Under the pieces are notes generated by a model that was not told the origin of the DNA, did no database searches, and saw nothing but the letters and a program-made list of their open reading frames with translations. A stretch of 20,931 bases of DNA. Source: Lewinella sp039816955. GTDB lineage: Bacteria; Bacteroidota; Bacteroidia; Chitinophagales; Saprospiraceae. Below are positions 1 to 7,759 of the stretch, piece by piece. Both the position numbers and the translations under genes were made by a program. Location: assembly GCA_039816955.1 (NCBI GenBank), contig JBCBWU010000128.1, positions 1 to 20,931 of the forward strand. The letters are read 5' to 3'. Position 1 is the first letter of the stretch, and the number at the start of each line of letters is the position of its first letter.

Positions 1-339
1 CGCCGTCAGGAATATCCAGTTTTCGGACTCGGTGGCCCAGTATAGTTCACCATCCGAGAGACGCATTCGTTGCGGTACAAAAGGGTAAGTAACGGTATTG
101 ATGTTGGATAATTCGTAAATGATATCATCACCGTCGGCATACGTGTCAACGACGGTTACGGTATCAATGTATTGTTCTCCGGAGTTGCTAAAAAACACCT
201 CATAAACCCAGGTCGTACCAATCTCTAGTGGCATAAAGTCCGTAGCAGTCGGCATTTGTACAGAGTCGTCGTCATTCCCACAAGAATAAAGGGTGCACAG
301 GGCAAGGCTGAGCGCGCTTAGAAATAGGTATTTTTTCAT
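1..339 (-). CDS. Putative surface lipoprotein, C-terminus outside window
   Basis: The first 113 codons of a minus-strand gene whose 3' end lies beyond the left edge. The product starts MKKYLFLSALSLALCTLYSC, a lipoprotein signal peptide with lipobox L-Y-S-C and the lipidated cysteine at residue 20. The cysteine is followed by GNDDDS, an acidic run resembling the lipoprotein export signal that sends Bacteroidota lipoproteins to the outer face of the outer membrane. The rest of the visible part (including EIGTTWVYEVFF and later ELYWATESENW) looks like a beta-rich extracytoplasmic domain that I cannot assign to a family. The start is the only ATG that gives a complete signal peptide. It is transcribed away from the operon beginning at 568, with which it shares about 230 bases of upstream DNA. 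Function unknown. Confidence 0.8.
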   Translation of the reverse strand, partial: MKKYLFLSALSLALCTLYSCGNDDDSVQMPTATDFMPLEIGTTWVYEVFFSNSGEQYIDTVTVVDTYADGDDIIYELSNINTVTYPFVPQRMRLSDGELYWATESENWIFLTA

Positions 340-567
340 TGGTGTATGGTTTACCTACAAAACGACGGGCAGCCAAAGAATTTATAATTCGGCTAGTTTT
401 AACATAAGAGCGTTTTGGGGATTTAAGAGGAGACACATTGCAATGCATCTTTACCACAATGGCCAAAACCATCGATTTTTGAATCCACAGAAATTCTTGA
501 ATTACTTCAAGACTTTAGTAGCGGACCTCCCTGATCTTTGCTAGCAATAACCAAAGACCTATCTACC
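340..567. promoter_or_regulatory. Divergent intergenic region, weak promoter candidates
   Basis: Intergenic DNA between the minus-strand lipoprotein gene and the plus-strand operon, so it must hold at least one promoter in each direction if the operon starts here. On the plus strand, bases 533-540 (GATCTTTG) match the Bacteroidota -7 element TAnnTTTG at all but the first base, 28 bases before the ATG at 568. On the minus strand, 358-365 reads TCGTTTTG, again one mismatch from the element. No well-spaced -33 TTTG partner was found for either, so both are tentative. No Shine-Dalgarno sequence is seen before the ATG at 568. Confidence 0.3.
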
Positions 568-1029
568 ATGAAGGGAGTATCGCACTATAGATTAGTACAA
601 ATTTTGCTCACCCTGGGCTGCCTGGAGTTTTTTGGGCCGATGCTAAAAGATACTGGCGAGTCGCACTTAATGAATGCGGAATGGGTGGGGCACGCTCGCA
701 TTCATTTGGCCTGGCTGCTGGGCTTCATGTTCTTTTCTGGCTTAGCCAATCTGTATTTCATCTGGTTTCGGCGGCCCCAAACCAAAGAGAACCTGACTAT
801 TGTGGCCATCTGGCAAGCTGTGCACATCTTAGGCTTTTGGTTTGCGGTAGGTTTTGCTCCGTTTTACAGCGGTCAGTTGGTTGACCACCAGTACCACACG
901 CACATCTTTGGGATTGAGGAAAATGCCTTCGTCTTTGGTGTATTGAGCGTCGTCCTATTAATAGCCATCTTCTACCTGCGTAAGATTGAGGCGGATCGCC
1001 CCATGCAGAACATCTCCACTTCAAACTAG
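568..1029 (+). CDS. Small polytopic membrane protein, His-rich
   Basis: A 153-residue integral membrane protein with four predicted helices near residues 9-26, 45-66, 77-98 and 120-137. Polar loops carry many histidines: H33, H42 and H46 in ESHLMNAEWVGHARIH, then H86, H107, H110 and H112 in DHQYHTHIFG. The pattern GP..-D-..-H..N..W..HAR.H resembles the DUF6640 family of small membrane proteins, but I make that link from memory and hold it loosely. Clustered histidines in and next to helices could bind a metal or heme. The ATG at 568 is preferred over an in-frame ATG at 538 because it places the first helix normally. It is the first gene of a tight operon, with only 4 bases between its stop and the FAD monooxygenase start, so a role in membrane electron transfer or substrate transport for that pathway is possible but unproven. 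Confidence 0.7.
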   Translation: MKGVSHYRLVQILLTLGCLEFFGPMLKDTGESHLMNAEWVGHARIHLAWLLGFMFFSGLANLYFIWFRRPQTKENLTIVAIWQAVHILGFWFAVGFAPFYSGQLVDHQYHTHIFGIEENAFVFGVLSVVLLIAIFYLRKIEADRPMQNISTSN

Positions 1030-1033
1030 AATA

Positions 1034-2854
1034 ATGAAGACAACAGAAGTACTAATCATAGGGGCGGGTCCATCGGGCATGATCAGTGCCTTGTGCCTCG
1101 CCAAACTCGGGATTCCTTGTATTCTGGTGGAGCGTAATGTAGGCCTCAACAAGCACCCCAAGGCGCACGAGCTCAACAGTCGTTCGATTGAAATTCTGTT
1201 GGAGCTGGGATTTACCGAAGAGGAATTATCAAGGGAAGCCTCCCCCACCAGCGACGGCGCACGGATTCTTTTTTGCAATACCATCAACGAAGAATTGGGT
1301 AGAATTGATCTGGAAGAAGGTCCGGGGCTTAAGGAGAAGTACGAACGCCACTTGCGTTCTAAGCGCCCCTATCTCAACATCTCCCAAACGGCGCTGGAAG
1401 GTATCATGCTGGCTAAAGTTGAGGCACACCCTTTGATCCAGATTTGGTTCAACCACCAGTGGGAATCACAAGTAGAAACTGCGAACGGCGTAAACAGCAA
1501 GATTCTGAATCGAGCAAGCGAAGAGACCTTTACCGTAAATAGCCCATTCGTGATTGCTGCCGATGGTGCAGGAAGCCGCTGCCGAAAATTTGTGGGCATT
1601 CAGATGGACGGTTGCGAGAATATGCAGGAGTTTGCCAGTGCTTATTTTGAAGCGAACCTGCGGGATTTCATCCATACACCAGCCAAACTGTACTGGATTT
1701 TAAACCCTTTCGCGCCGGGTACTTTCATTGCCCACCACATCGAAAAAAGATGGGTGTACATGCTACCGATGTACGAGGCCTACCAGAAAAGGGAGCAATT
1801 CACCCCGGCCTTCTTCGCTCAAACGATCAAAACTGCTTTGGGCAATCCGAACCTGGACATTGACGTAAAATCCATCAGTTTCTGGCGGATGTCGGCCCAA
1901 TTAGCGGAGCAGTACCGGAAGGGCAGAACCATCCTGGTAGGAGACGCGGCGCACTGCTTCCCGCCCACGGGCGGCCTGGGAATGAATACCGGTATTGCTG
2001 ATGCGCACAACATTGCCTGGAAACTTACTGCGGTTCTAAGAGGGACTGCTCCCATTGAATTCTTAGACACTTACCAAACGGAACGTAGGCCAATCGCAGC
2101 CCAAAATTCGGAAGAGAGCGTACATAATTTCCAAAAAATCATGGAGGTCCCCGAAGCCTTTGGGCTAGCCAGGGATGGCGTGGAAAAAATGGCCAAATTC
2201 CGCGGTACGGCCCCAACAAAGTGGTTACCAAAATCGATACAAGACGCGGTTATTGGCTTGGCGCAAAATCAGGCAGCTAGGAAGCTTGAGCGGATGGATT
2301 TCAGCCCTACGCTACAGCAACATGTACAGGAAACCATCAATGAGCAGCTTCCGCACTTCGACCGGATTGGTCTGGATATTGGCTACATCTACGAAGACGG
2401 AGCATTGGTTGCCGACGGCACTACGCCTCCTGTTCCCAGCGATCGCGTTACGGAGTATGTACCTACTACCCATCCAGGGGCCAGGTTTCCTCACTTAGAC
2501 CTATCCGTATCGGGGGATTATCATTCTACGCATGATTTTCTGGCCTACGATCAATTTACCTTGATCATCAGAGAGGAGGGAAAAGCGTGGGAAGCAGCCT
2601 ACCTGCGATTTATAGCAGAAAGCGACATCCCACTTAAGCTCATTCATCTTGACCAACTAGACTTGCCACGCAATCTATCGCAGGAACTCAGAGCGCTGTG
2701 CGAAATAGAAGCTACTGGAGCTTTACTGATCCGACCAGACGGCCACGTCGCCTTCCGATCGAATACCAGGCCCGCCCATTCCCAATTACTATTCAAGTTA
2801 TTTAATCAGATTTTCCAAAACCAGCATCAGCACCAACTCACCGAAGAACTATGA
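1034..2854 (+). CDS. FAD-dependent aromatic monooxygenase, PheA/TfdB type
   Basis: A 606-residue group A flavoprotein monooxygenase, expected to use NAD(P)H and O2 to hydroxylate an aromatic ring in the cytoplasm. The N-terminal Rossmann motif GAGPSG is at residues 10-15, with acidic E33 at the end of the second strand for the ribose of FAD. The DG motif (AADGAGSRCRK, D177) and the GD motif (GDAAHCFPPTGGLGMNTG, D304) are intact. The tail from about residue 480 resembles the thioredoxin-like C-terminal domain of phenol hydroxylases and polyketide hydroxylases. The fold and reaction class are clear; the substrate is not, as relatives act on phenols, chlorophenols and polyketides. A start upstream at 986 would overlap the preceding gene, and ATG 1034 begins directly with the beta strand before GAGPSG. 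It overlaps the FAH-family gene by ATGA, implying translational coupling. Confidence 0.9.
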   Translation: MKTTEVLIIGAGPSGMISALCLAKLGIPCILVERNVGLNKHPKAHELNSRSIEILLELGFTEEELSREASPTSDGARILFCNTINEELGRIDLEEGPGLKEKYERHLRSKRPYLNISQTALEGIMLAKVEAHPLIQIWFNHQWESQVETANGVNSKILNRASEETFTVNSPFVIAADGAGSRCRKFVGIQMDGCENMQEFASAYFEANLRDFIHTPAKLYWILNPFAPGTFIAHHIEKRWVYMLPMYEAYQKREQFTPAFFAQTIKTALGNPNLDIDVKSISFWRMSAQLAEQYRKGRTILVGDAAHCFPPTGGLGMNTGIADAHNIAWKLTAVLRGTAPIEFLDTYQTERRPIAAQNSEESVHNFQKIMEVPEAFGLARDGVEKMAKFRGTAPTKWLPKSIQDAVIGLAQNQAARKLERMDFSPTLQQHVQETINEQLPHFDRIGLDIGYIYEDGALVADGTTPPVPSDRVTEYVPTTHPGARFPHLDLSVSGDYHSTHDFLAYDQFTLIIREEGKAWEAAYLRFIAESDIPLKLIHLDQLDLPRNLSQELRALCEIEATGALLIRPDGHVAFRSNTRPAHSQLLFKLFNQIFQNQHQHQLTEEL

Positions 2855-3837
2855 AAACGAGTATCCTTTATATCGTGCTGGCATTGATCGCAGCTGCCTT
2901 TTGCTTCTTTCTCTATTTGAACCGGGGACTACCCAATGAGATCGTACCAGCAGCGCTAAGTTGCCTGTCACTGGAAGAGGGGCGATTTGAACCACTGGAT
3001 TCGCTACCCAGCAAAATCTATGGCATTGGACTATCCTACGCGGGGCACATCAATGAGACCGCCTCCGAATTTGATCCAGCTGCGGACCCACCCGTCTTTC
3101 AAAAAGCCGTTAACAGTATTGCGTATACAGAGGCGAACGTTACCATCCCTTCATCTACGGCACTCCTCCAAGTAGCAGACCAGTTTGAAGCAGGGCTTGG
3201 CAAGCAATTGGAGAAAACCCATCCCAACTTACCAGCCCTGATGGATTATGAGGTAGAATTGGGTTTTGTCCTCCTGGAGGACATTACACCGGAGGAAGTG
3301 CTACAGGACAACTACATTCCAAGACTTGGCTTTTTCGTAGCCAATGATTTATCCGCTCGTAGCCTAGCCATCCTAGGGGAAGGACAAACCAAACGCTACG
3401 ACTACTGGGGCATTTCCAAAAGTTTCCCTGGCTTCACCCCGGTAGGTCAGCAAGTGTGGATACCGAATGAATTCCAGGCGAATGCCATCCCTTGCGTCCA
3501 GCTGCAAACCCTAGTGAATGGGGAGGTCCGTCAAGATCAGCGTACGAGTGATCTCATCTACACACCGCTTCAAATGTTACAAGCCATCCAGCGGAGATAC
3601 CCGGATACGCCCTTACGAAAAGGAGATTGGATACTGACCGGCACGCCCGGAGGAGTGATTTTATCTACACCACGCTGGTTGGTACGCTTAGCCAATATGA
3701 TTGGTGCCGACCGGTTTAAAAAATTGGAAAGTAAGGCCAGTGAAGAGCGTAGCGCTGATTTTTTAAAGCCAGGTGACACTGTTGTTACGCAAGCAGAAGG
3801 GATAGGCAAAGTTGCCATTAACATTGTCGAAAATTAA
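2851..3837 (+). CDS. Membrane-anchored fumarylacetoacetate hydrolase family protein
   Basis: A 328-residue FAH-superfamily protein. Enzymes of this family cleave C-C bonds of beta-diketo acids, or isomerise or decarboxylate related ring-fission products, with a divalent metal. Family motifs are complete: YGIGLSYAGHINE (57-69), the metal-binding DYEVELGF with E134 and E136, ANDLSAR with D166, KSFPGFTPVG (190-199), LVNGEVRQDQRTSDLIY (221-237), GDWILTGTPGGV (258-269) and LKPGDTVVTQAEGIG (305-319). Unusually, the catalytic domain follows a hydrophobic helix at residues 5-23, whereas most FAH proteins are soluble and cytoplasmic. The helix is probably an uncleaved signal anchor placing the enzyme on the periplasmic side. 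Its ATG overlaps the stop of the monooxygenase gene, strong evidence for a shared pathway. Catalysis and substrate are inferred from family only. Confidence 0.88.
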   Translation: MKTSILYIVLALIAAAFCFFLYLNRGLPNEIVPAALSCLSLEEGRFEPLDSLPSKIYGIGLSYAGHINETASEFDPAADPPVFQKAVNSIAYTEANVTIPSSTALLQVADQFEAGLGKQLEKTHPNLPALMDYEVELGFVLLEDITPEEVLQDNYIPRLGFFVANDLSARSLAILGEGQTKRYDYWGISKSFPGFTPVGQQVWIPNEFQANAIPCVQLQTLVNGEVRQDQRTSDLIYTPLQMLQAIQRRYPDTPLRKGDWILTGTPGGVILSTPRWLVRLANMIGADRFKKLESKASEERSADFLKPGDTVVTQAEGIGKVAINIVEN

Positions 3838-3846
3838 GCGCTAGTC

Positions 3847-4674
3847 GTGAAGAAGAAATGGAAAATTGTCCTGGGCATCTTGAGCATCCTTGCACTGGTA
3901 GCGGCAGGCTTCATTAATACCCCAGTTGATATCAGACCTCCTTATCTAAAAAAAGGGGCCAGCGAAGCAGATTATGCCAAAGGGCAGCAACTCATGGAAG
4001 CTATGCAAAATGCCTACGGTGGCAAAGACCACTGGCTGGCCCAGCAAACGGGTAGTTTTGCCCAGGAAGCTGATTGGTATGAGGACAAACTAGGCGTTGC
4101 CGGCTGGGATACCACCCTTCAGCAATTTCAAATGATTGCTGTACTGGGAACAGACAATAGTGAACTTACTTTACTAAATAGCTCCAGTAAAGGTCAGACT
4201 TGGGGGATACAAGATGGAAAGACTTACCAGAAAAAAGCGAACGGCCAGCTAGTATTCCTGCCCAATGCCCAGTACCAACACAAGTTGATCTTTAAGAATT
4301 ATTGGTTTCAGTTTCCCTTCCGCATCAGCGAAGCTCCCATCGTGATCTACGCCGGCGAAGGTACCGTAGACGGAGAAACGTACGATCTTTTATTTGCCAG
4401 TTGGGGAAGTGAAACGCCTAATCGTGATTACGATCAGTACGTACTCTACTTAGATCAAGAAACCCGGCAACTGGAGTGGCTCCATTTTACGCTGCGGGAC
4501 ATTTTCAAATTCATGCATACTACCGCTCACTTCACAGATTTCAGGAGCGTCAATGGCGTGGTAGTACCCTTCAATCAGTACGTCACCAGTTGGTCCCCGG
4601 AAGGGAAACGTCCTAAATTTCACGAGAACCGCTACCAGTGGGTTCAGTTCGGTGACGAGCGGGTGGATCGATAA
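3847..4674 (+). CDS. Membrane-anchored protein, LolA-like or DUF6503-like appearance
   Basis: A 275-residue protein with N-terminal MKKKWKIVLGILSIL, a lysine-rich signal anchor, followed by a beta-rich soluble domain exported across the inner membrane. The start is GTG at 3847; the next in-frame ATG is about 50 codons downstream and would remove the anchor, so GTG is strongly favoured. The body holds a repeated beta pattern (WGIQDGKTYQKKANGQ, YDLLFASWG, DQYVLYLDQETRQLEWLHFT, FRSVNGVVVPFNQYVTSW), which recalls LolA/LolB-like or DUF6503-type folds that bind lipophilic ligands. That resemblance is by eye only. It lies 9 bases after the FAH gene and ends the operon, so it may hold or carry a hydrophobic substrate, but no function is demonstrated. 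Confidence 0.7.
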   Translation: MKKKWKIVLGILSILALVAAGFINTPVDIRPPYLKKGASEADYAKGQQLMEAMQNAYGGKDHWLAQQTGSFAQEADWYEDKLGVAGWDTTLQQFQMIAVLGTDNSELTLLNSSSKGQTWGIQDGKTYQKKANGQLVFLPNAQYQHKLIFKNYWFQFPFRISEAPIVIYAGEGTVDGETYDLLFASWGSETPNRDYDQYVLYLDQETRQLEWLHFTLRDIFKFMHTTAHFTDFRSVNGVVVPFNQYVTSWSPEGKRPKFHENRYQWVQFGDERVDR

Positions 4675-4704
4675 CCCCAAAGTGCACGCAATTTATACCG
4701 ACAA

Positions 4705-4716
4705 TATCTCGAGATA
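4705..4716. promoter_or_regulatory. Perfect 12-bp palindrome upstream of the Crp/Fnr gene
   Basis: TATCTCGAGATA is a perfect dyad with no spacer, 122 bases before the start of the Crp/Fnr-type regulator and 31 bases after the operon stop. A dimeric regulator could bind it, but there is no further evidence of use. Confidence 0.3.
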
Positions 4717-4782
4717 CCCTTTACTGATCTTCATTTTCGATTCATCAATGCTGCTGAAGGCATGGTGCGGCATCGGATTTAG

Positions 4783-4799
4783 GTGCATTCCTTATGCAC
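4783..4799. promoter_or_regulatory. Inverted repeat GTGCAT-N5-ATGCAC before the regulator gene
   Basis: Two perfect 6-base arms separated by TCCTT, ending 38 bases before the ATG of the Crp/Fnr-type gene. Size and position fit an operator for a helix-turn-helix dimer, possibly autoregulation. It does not match the classical TGTGA-N6-TCACA Crp site. A small hairpin in the 5' leader is the alternative. Confidence 0.35.
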
Positions 4800-4837
4800 A
4801 CCATTATGTTGTGATTTGATCATTTAAAGGACTTTCT

Positions 4838-5431
4838 ATGGATCACACTTTTGCTACCCAATACATTGACAATTACCTCAATGCCTTACGGACGATAAAG
4901 GTGTCAGAGGAGAGCATTAAAGCACTAAAAAAGAGCTCCAAAATAATCCAGGTGAAATCTAAACAGACCATCATCAACCCTGGGGAAATTTGTAAGCATG
5001 CTTATCTCATTGTTAAAGGAGGATTTGTTTGTCGATATATACACGAAACAACTGGAGTGGCCAATACCATTAATTTCTATTTGGATGACTTACATCCAAT
5101 TATGGCCTGTGTAGATAGCTACTTTAACCAACGCCCCACCAATTGCGAGCTCCGGGCCATTAAGGATTCAGTAGGGGTGGCGATTTCGAGAAGTCTGATG
5201 CATAGTCTGTTTCCCAATGACATCTATTTCACCAAATTCTACTACCAGGTGATTACTACTGCCATATTCGAAGAGAACGAGGTAAAGACGAAACTCATCG
5301 CCTACTCCTCAAAAGAAAAGTACGACTACATCCTCAAGGAGATGCCATCCGTGGTACGGAATGCCCCTTCGAAATACATCGCCGAATTTTGTGGTATCTC
5401 TGCTGCCTGGTTGAGTAAACTCAAGAAGTAA
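4838..5431 (+). CDS. Crp/Fnr-family transcriptional regulator
   Basis: A 197-residue protein with the layout of Bacteroidota Crp/Fnr-like regulators. The N-terminal half has the cyclic-nucleotide-binding beta roll (IIQVKSKQTIINPGEICKHAY, then LIVKGGFVCRYIH), followed by a dimerisation helix and a C-terminal winged helix-turn-helix (APSKYIAEFCGISAAWLSKLKK, residues about 176-197). The cNMP-binding PRSFGE-type cassette is absent, as is common in this group, so the effector is unknown and cAMP binding should not be assumed. The recognition helix is the extreme C-terminus, which is normal for the group. Placed between the catabolic operon and the PhlG-like/oxidase fusion gene and in the same direction, it is the natural candidate to control both. 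Two palindromes upstream (4705-4716, 4783-4799) could be autoregulatory sites. Confidence 0.88.
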   Translation: MDHTFATQYIDNYLNALRTIKVSEESIKALKKSSKIIQVKSKQTIINPGEICKHAYLIVKGGFVCRYIHETTGVANTINFYLDDLHPIMACVDSYFNQRPTNCELRAIKDSVGVAISRSLMHSLFPNDIYFTKFYYQVITTAIFEENEVKTKLIAYSSKEKYDYILKEMPSVVRNAPSKYIAEFCGISAAWLSKLKK

Positions 5432-5465
5432 GAACGTGTTGGAATTTTCTATTCTCTGAAAAAAA

Positions 5466-5479
5466 TTGAATTAGTTCAA
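5466..5479. promoter_or_regulatory. Inverted repeat TTGAA-N4-TTCAA upstream of the fusion gene
   Basis: Perfect 5-base arms around TTAG, in the 105-base gap between the regulator gene and ATG 5537. Bases 5502-5509 (CACCTTTG) match the Bacteroidota -7 element TAnnTTTG except the first base, so the repeat lies about 23 bases upstream of a possible -7 site, where an activator or repressor could act. Short and AT-rich, so chance occurrence is possible. Confidence 0.3.
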
Positions 5480-5536
5480 GATTTTCAAAAACCATTGGCT
5501 GCACCTTTGTCTCAAATCATCAAAGACTCAGACATT

Positions 5537-7660
5537 ATGGCAAAGCCAAAGCTTCAACAAGAAGCACAGACCCCCTATGCTCCTTACCACCGCGAGGAGA
5601 TGGTGAACGTACCTGCGGAAATCACCGCCCAACTAACGAATCCACTCGCTTGGGGCAGCTTACCTGAATTGGAGGAAATGCCCCTCCTGGAACAAGAGGG
5701 TGACCTGCCCGTGGAAACCGGCTTCTCCGTAGCGGAAGACGGTAGTATCAAAGTAGCTGTAAAAACATTCATGCCGGAAACTACCCCAGCCATGTGGGAC
5801 TGGTGGTTTGGCTGGCACGGCTCCGAAGACGCACGGTATAAACTGTGGCATCCAAAAGCACACTTGAGTGCGGAGTGGGAAGATGGCCGCACGGATAATT
5901 GCTACATCGGTCGTAATTCTATCATTGAGGAATACATTGGCGACAATGTGCAGAATGCTCTAATCCAGTTCAAGTCACCACTGGACTTTGGTTTTTCATT
6001 TGCTGCAATTAACCATCCGGACAAAGCAGTTTATATCTGTGCGAAACTGGGCCACCCTAAGTTGCCAGTAGATTACGGCTATTTAGTGCACCAGGTACGG
6101 GTTACCGACGCAGGAACAGAGATGCGTTCTCGGTTCTGGGTAGGTGGTAAATATGTAGCTGCTCGTCATGATGACTTCTTGAACAAAGCTGCGGTAGCCG
6201 TCTTAAAGCGGTTTAAATCCTTGCCGGACAATTTCGGTCATGATCTATTGCTGCACTGTGCGGAAGAAATGAATCACCTCACATCGATCCTACCGCAAGT
6301 GTACCAGGAATATGCGGTGGATGAACCAGTAGCGATTAGCGGTGATATAGCTTATAAGGGTGAAGACAACTTTGAACAGAAGGTCATGGATACCCTCTTC
6401 AACAAAGCCCCGGTTAAGCAAAGACCAACCGCCATTTACGAGCCCAAAACCGTAGAGGATGTTATCAATGTGGTCCGCTACGCGCAAAAGGTAGGCAGAA
6501 GACTTACGATCACCTCTGGCGGCCATAGCTTCAGTGCCAATTTCCTGCGTGATGACTGCCTGTTGATTGATCTGAAGCATTTCAATCAATACACGGTCAA
6601 CGAGGAGGAAAAAACGGCCGAAGCAGGCCCAGCGGTAGGAGGAAGTGACCTCATGAAAGCCTTGTACAAAAAGGACTTGTTCTTTCCTGCCGGTCATTGC
6701 CAAGGCGTTTGCTTGGGAGGATACCTCTTGCAAGGCGGCTACGGCTGGAACGGTCGCAAACTGGGTATTGCTTGTGAAAGTGTACTCGGCCTGGACATTA
6801 TCACCGCCAGTGGAGAACTGGTGTACGCAGATGCTAATAAAAATGCTGATTTATACTGGGCAGCCCGCGGTGCTGGGGCAGGCTTCTTTGGTATCGTGGT
6901 CAAGTTCTACCTAAGAGTCTACGACTTACCGAAGTATCGCTCTGTCATCGTACATAATTTTGCCATCAAGCACTTGGAAGATGTCTATCGCTGGGCACAC
7001 GAGGTCGGACCTACCATCCCCAAAGCAGTAGAGTTTCAAATGCTGATGAACAAAAATGTACTGGGATTAATGGGGCCAGGCATCGAAGCCGTAGCACCGA
7101 TTTTTGCGGATACCAAGGACGAATTCGAAGAAGCTAAGGCCTTCATGAAGAATAGCCCTATCGCCCACAAGGCGATGATCAAAACGCCCGCAATTAATCC
7201 CGGGATTGACATGCTGTATAAGACCGTCATGTCGCACTACCCAGAGGATCACTGCTGGGGGGTTGACAATATGTGGACCCACGCCTCCATTGATGATTTA
7301 CTGCCTTACTTGAAAGAGATTGCGGAGACCCTGCCTCCAGCACCCTCTCATCTCTTGTGGCTCAACTGGCACCCGGGCGAGCTTAATACGGATATGGCCT
7401 ACAGCAACGAAGATAACATCTATTTATCGGCGTACAGTTGCTGGGAAAACCCCGCAGATACTGCTATCTACGGTGATTGGGCCAGCAATACCATGAGAAA
7501 AATGGAGCACCTGGCTACCGGTATACAGTTGGCGGATGAGGCGCTGCACAAACGCACCTTCACCTTCATGGACGAGGATAAATTGGATCGGGTACAAGCT
7601 ATCCGTGCCGAAAGAGACCCACAAGGAATCTTTCACGAGTGGCATAGTAAACCCGCATAA
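5537..7660 (+). CDS. PhlG-like C-C hydrolase fused to BBE-type flavin oxidase
   Basis: A 707-residue two-domain protein. Residues about 40-265 look like the 2,4-diacetylphloroglucinol hydrolase (PhlG) family: LPVETGFSVAEDGSIKVAV, TFMPETTPAMWDWWFGWHG, ARYKLWHPKAHL, then H185 and H240-C-A-E-E244, matching the PhlG zinc-site HxxxE spacing. H106 or H109 and E131 or E132 are further possible ligands. Residues about 293-707 are an FAD-linked oxidase of the PCMH/berberine-bridge class. SGGHSF (H330) fits the 8-alpha-histidyl FAD site and AGHCQGVCLGGY (C388) the 6-S-cysteinyl site, so bicovalent FAD is likely. The tail DRVQAIRAERDPQGIFHEW matches the BBE C-terminal pattern. No signal peptide is seen. 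ATG 5537 is preferred to a TTG at 5495. Expected chemistry is flavin oxidation plus hydrolytic loss of an acyl group from a phenolic ring; the substrate is unknown. Context ties it to the aromatic monooxygenase and FAH genes upstream. Confidence 0.85.
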   Translation: MAKPKLQQEAQTPYAPYHREEMVNVPAEITAQLTNPLAWGSLPELEEMPLLEQEGDLPVETGFSVAEDGSIKVAVKTFMPETTPAMWDWWFGWHGSEDARYKLWHPKAHLSAEWEDGRTDNCYIGRNSIIEEYIGDNVQNALIQFKSPLDFGFSFAAINHPDKAVYICAKLGHPKLPVDYGYLVHQVRVTDAGTEMRSRFWVGGKYVAARHDDFLNKAAVAVLKRFKSLPDNFGHDLLLHCAEEMNHLTSILPQVYQEYAVDEPVAISGDIAYKGEDNFEQKVMDTLFNKAPVKQRPTAIYEPKTVEDVINVVRYAQKVGRRLTITSGGHSFSANFLRDDCLLIDLKHFNQYTVNEEEKTAEAGPAVGGSDLMKALYKKDLFFPAGHCQGVCLGGYLLQGGYGWNGRKLGIACESVLGLDIITASGELVYADANKNADLYWAARGAGAGFFGIVVKFYLRVYDLPKYRSVIVHNFAIKHLEDVYRWAHEVGPTIPKAVEFQMLMNKNVLGLMGPGIEAVAPIFADTKDEFEEAKAFMKNSPIAHKAMIKTPAINPGIDMLYKTVMSHYPEDHCWGVDNMWTHASIDDLLPYLKEIAETLPPAPSHLLWLNWHPGELNTDMAYSNEDNIYLSAYSCWENPADTAIYGDWASNTMRKMEHLATGIQLADEALHKRTFTFMDEDKLDRVQAIRAERDPQGIFHEWHSKPA

Positions 7661-7683
7661 AGACGTAAAATTTTGCTCTTATG

Positions 7684-7718
7684 GTGAGTACCTGGCCTTA
7701 AAGTGTCAGGTACCTCAC
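7684..7718 (+). terminator. Hairpin terminator candidate after the fusion gene
   Basis: GTGAG-TACCTG pairs with CAGGTA-C-CTCAC: eleven base pairs with one bulged base and a 12-base loop, starting 24 bases after the stop codon. It is followed by TTTGTCC, so the U tract is short and termination may be partial. A second, diverged copy at 7878-7906 keeps the same fold, which supports a real role. Confidence 0.6.
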
Positions 7719-7759
7719 TTTGTCCATTCGTTCGTTTCATGGCACCGATTCCACCAGTA

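Noticed and set aside
272..472. Minus-strand open frame of 66 codons overlapping the lipoprotein start
   Set aside because: It runs in another frame across the lipoprotein signal peptide and the divergent promoter region, and its translation shows no domain or signal.
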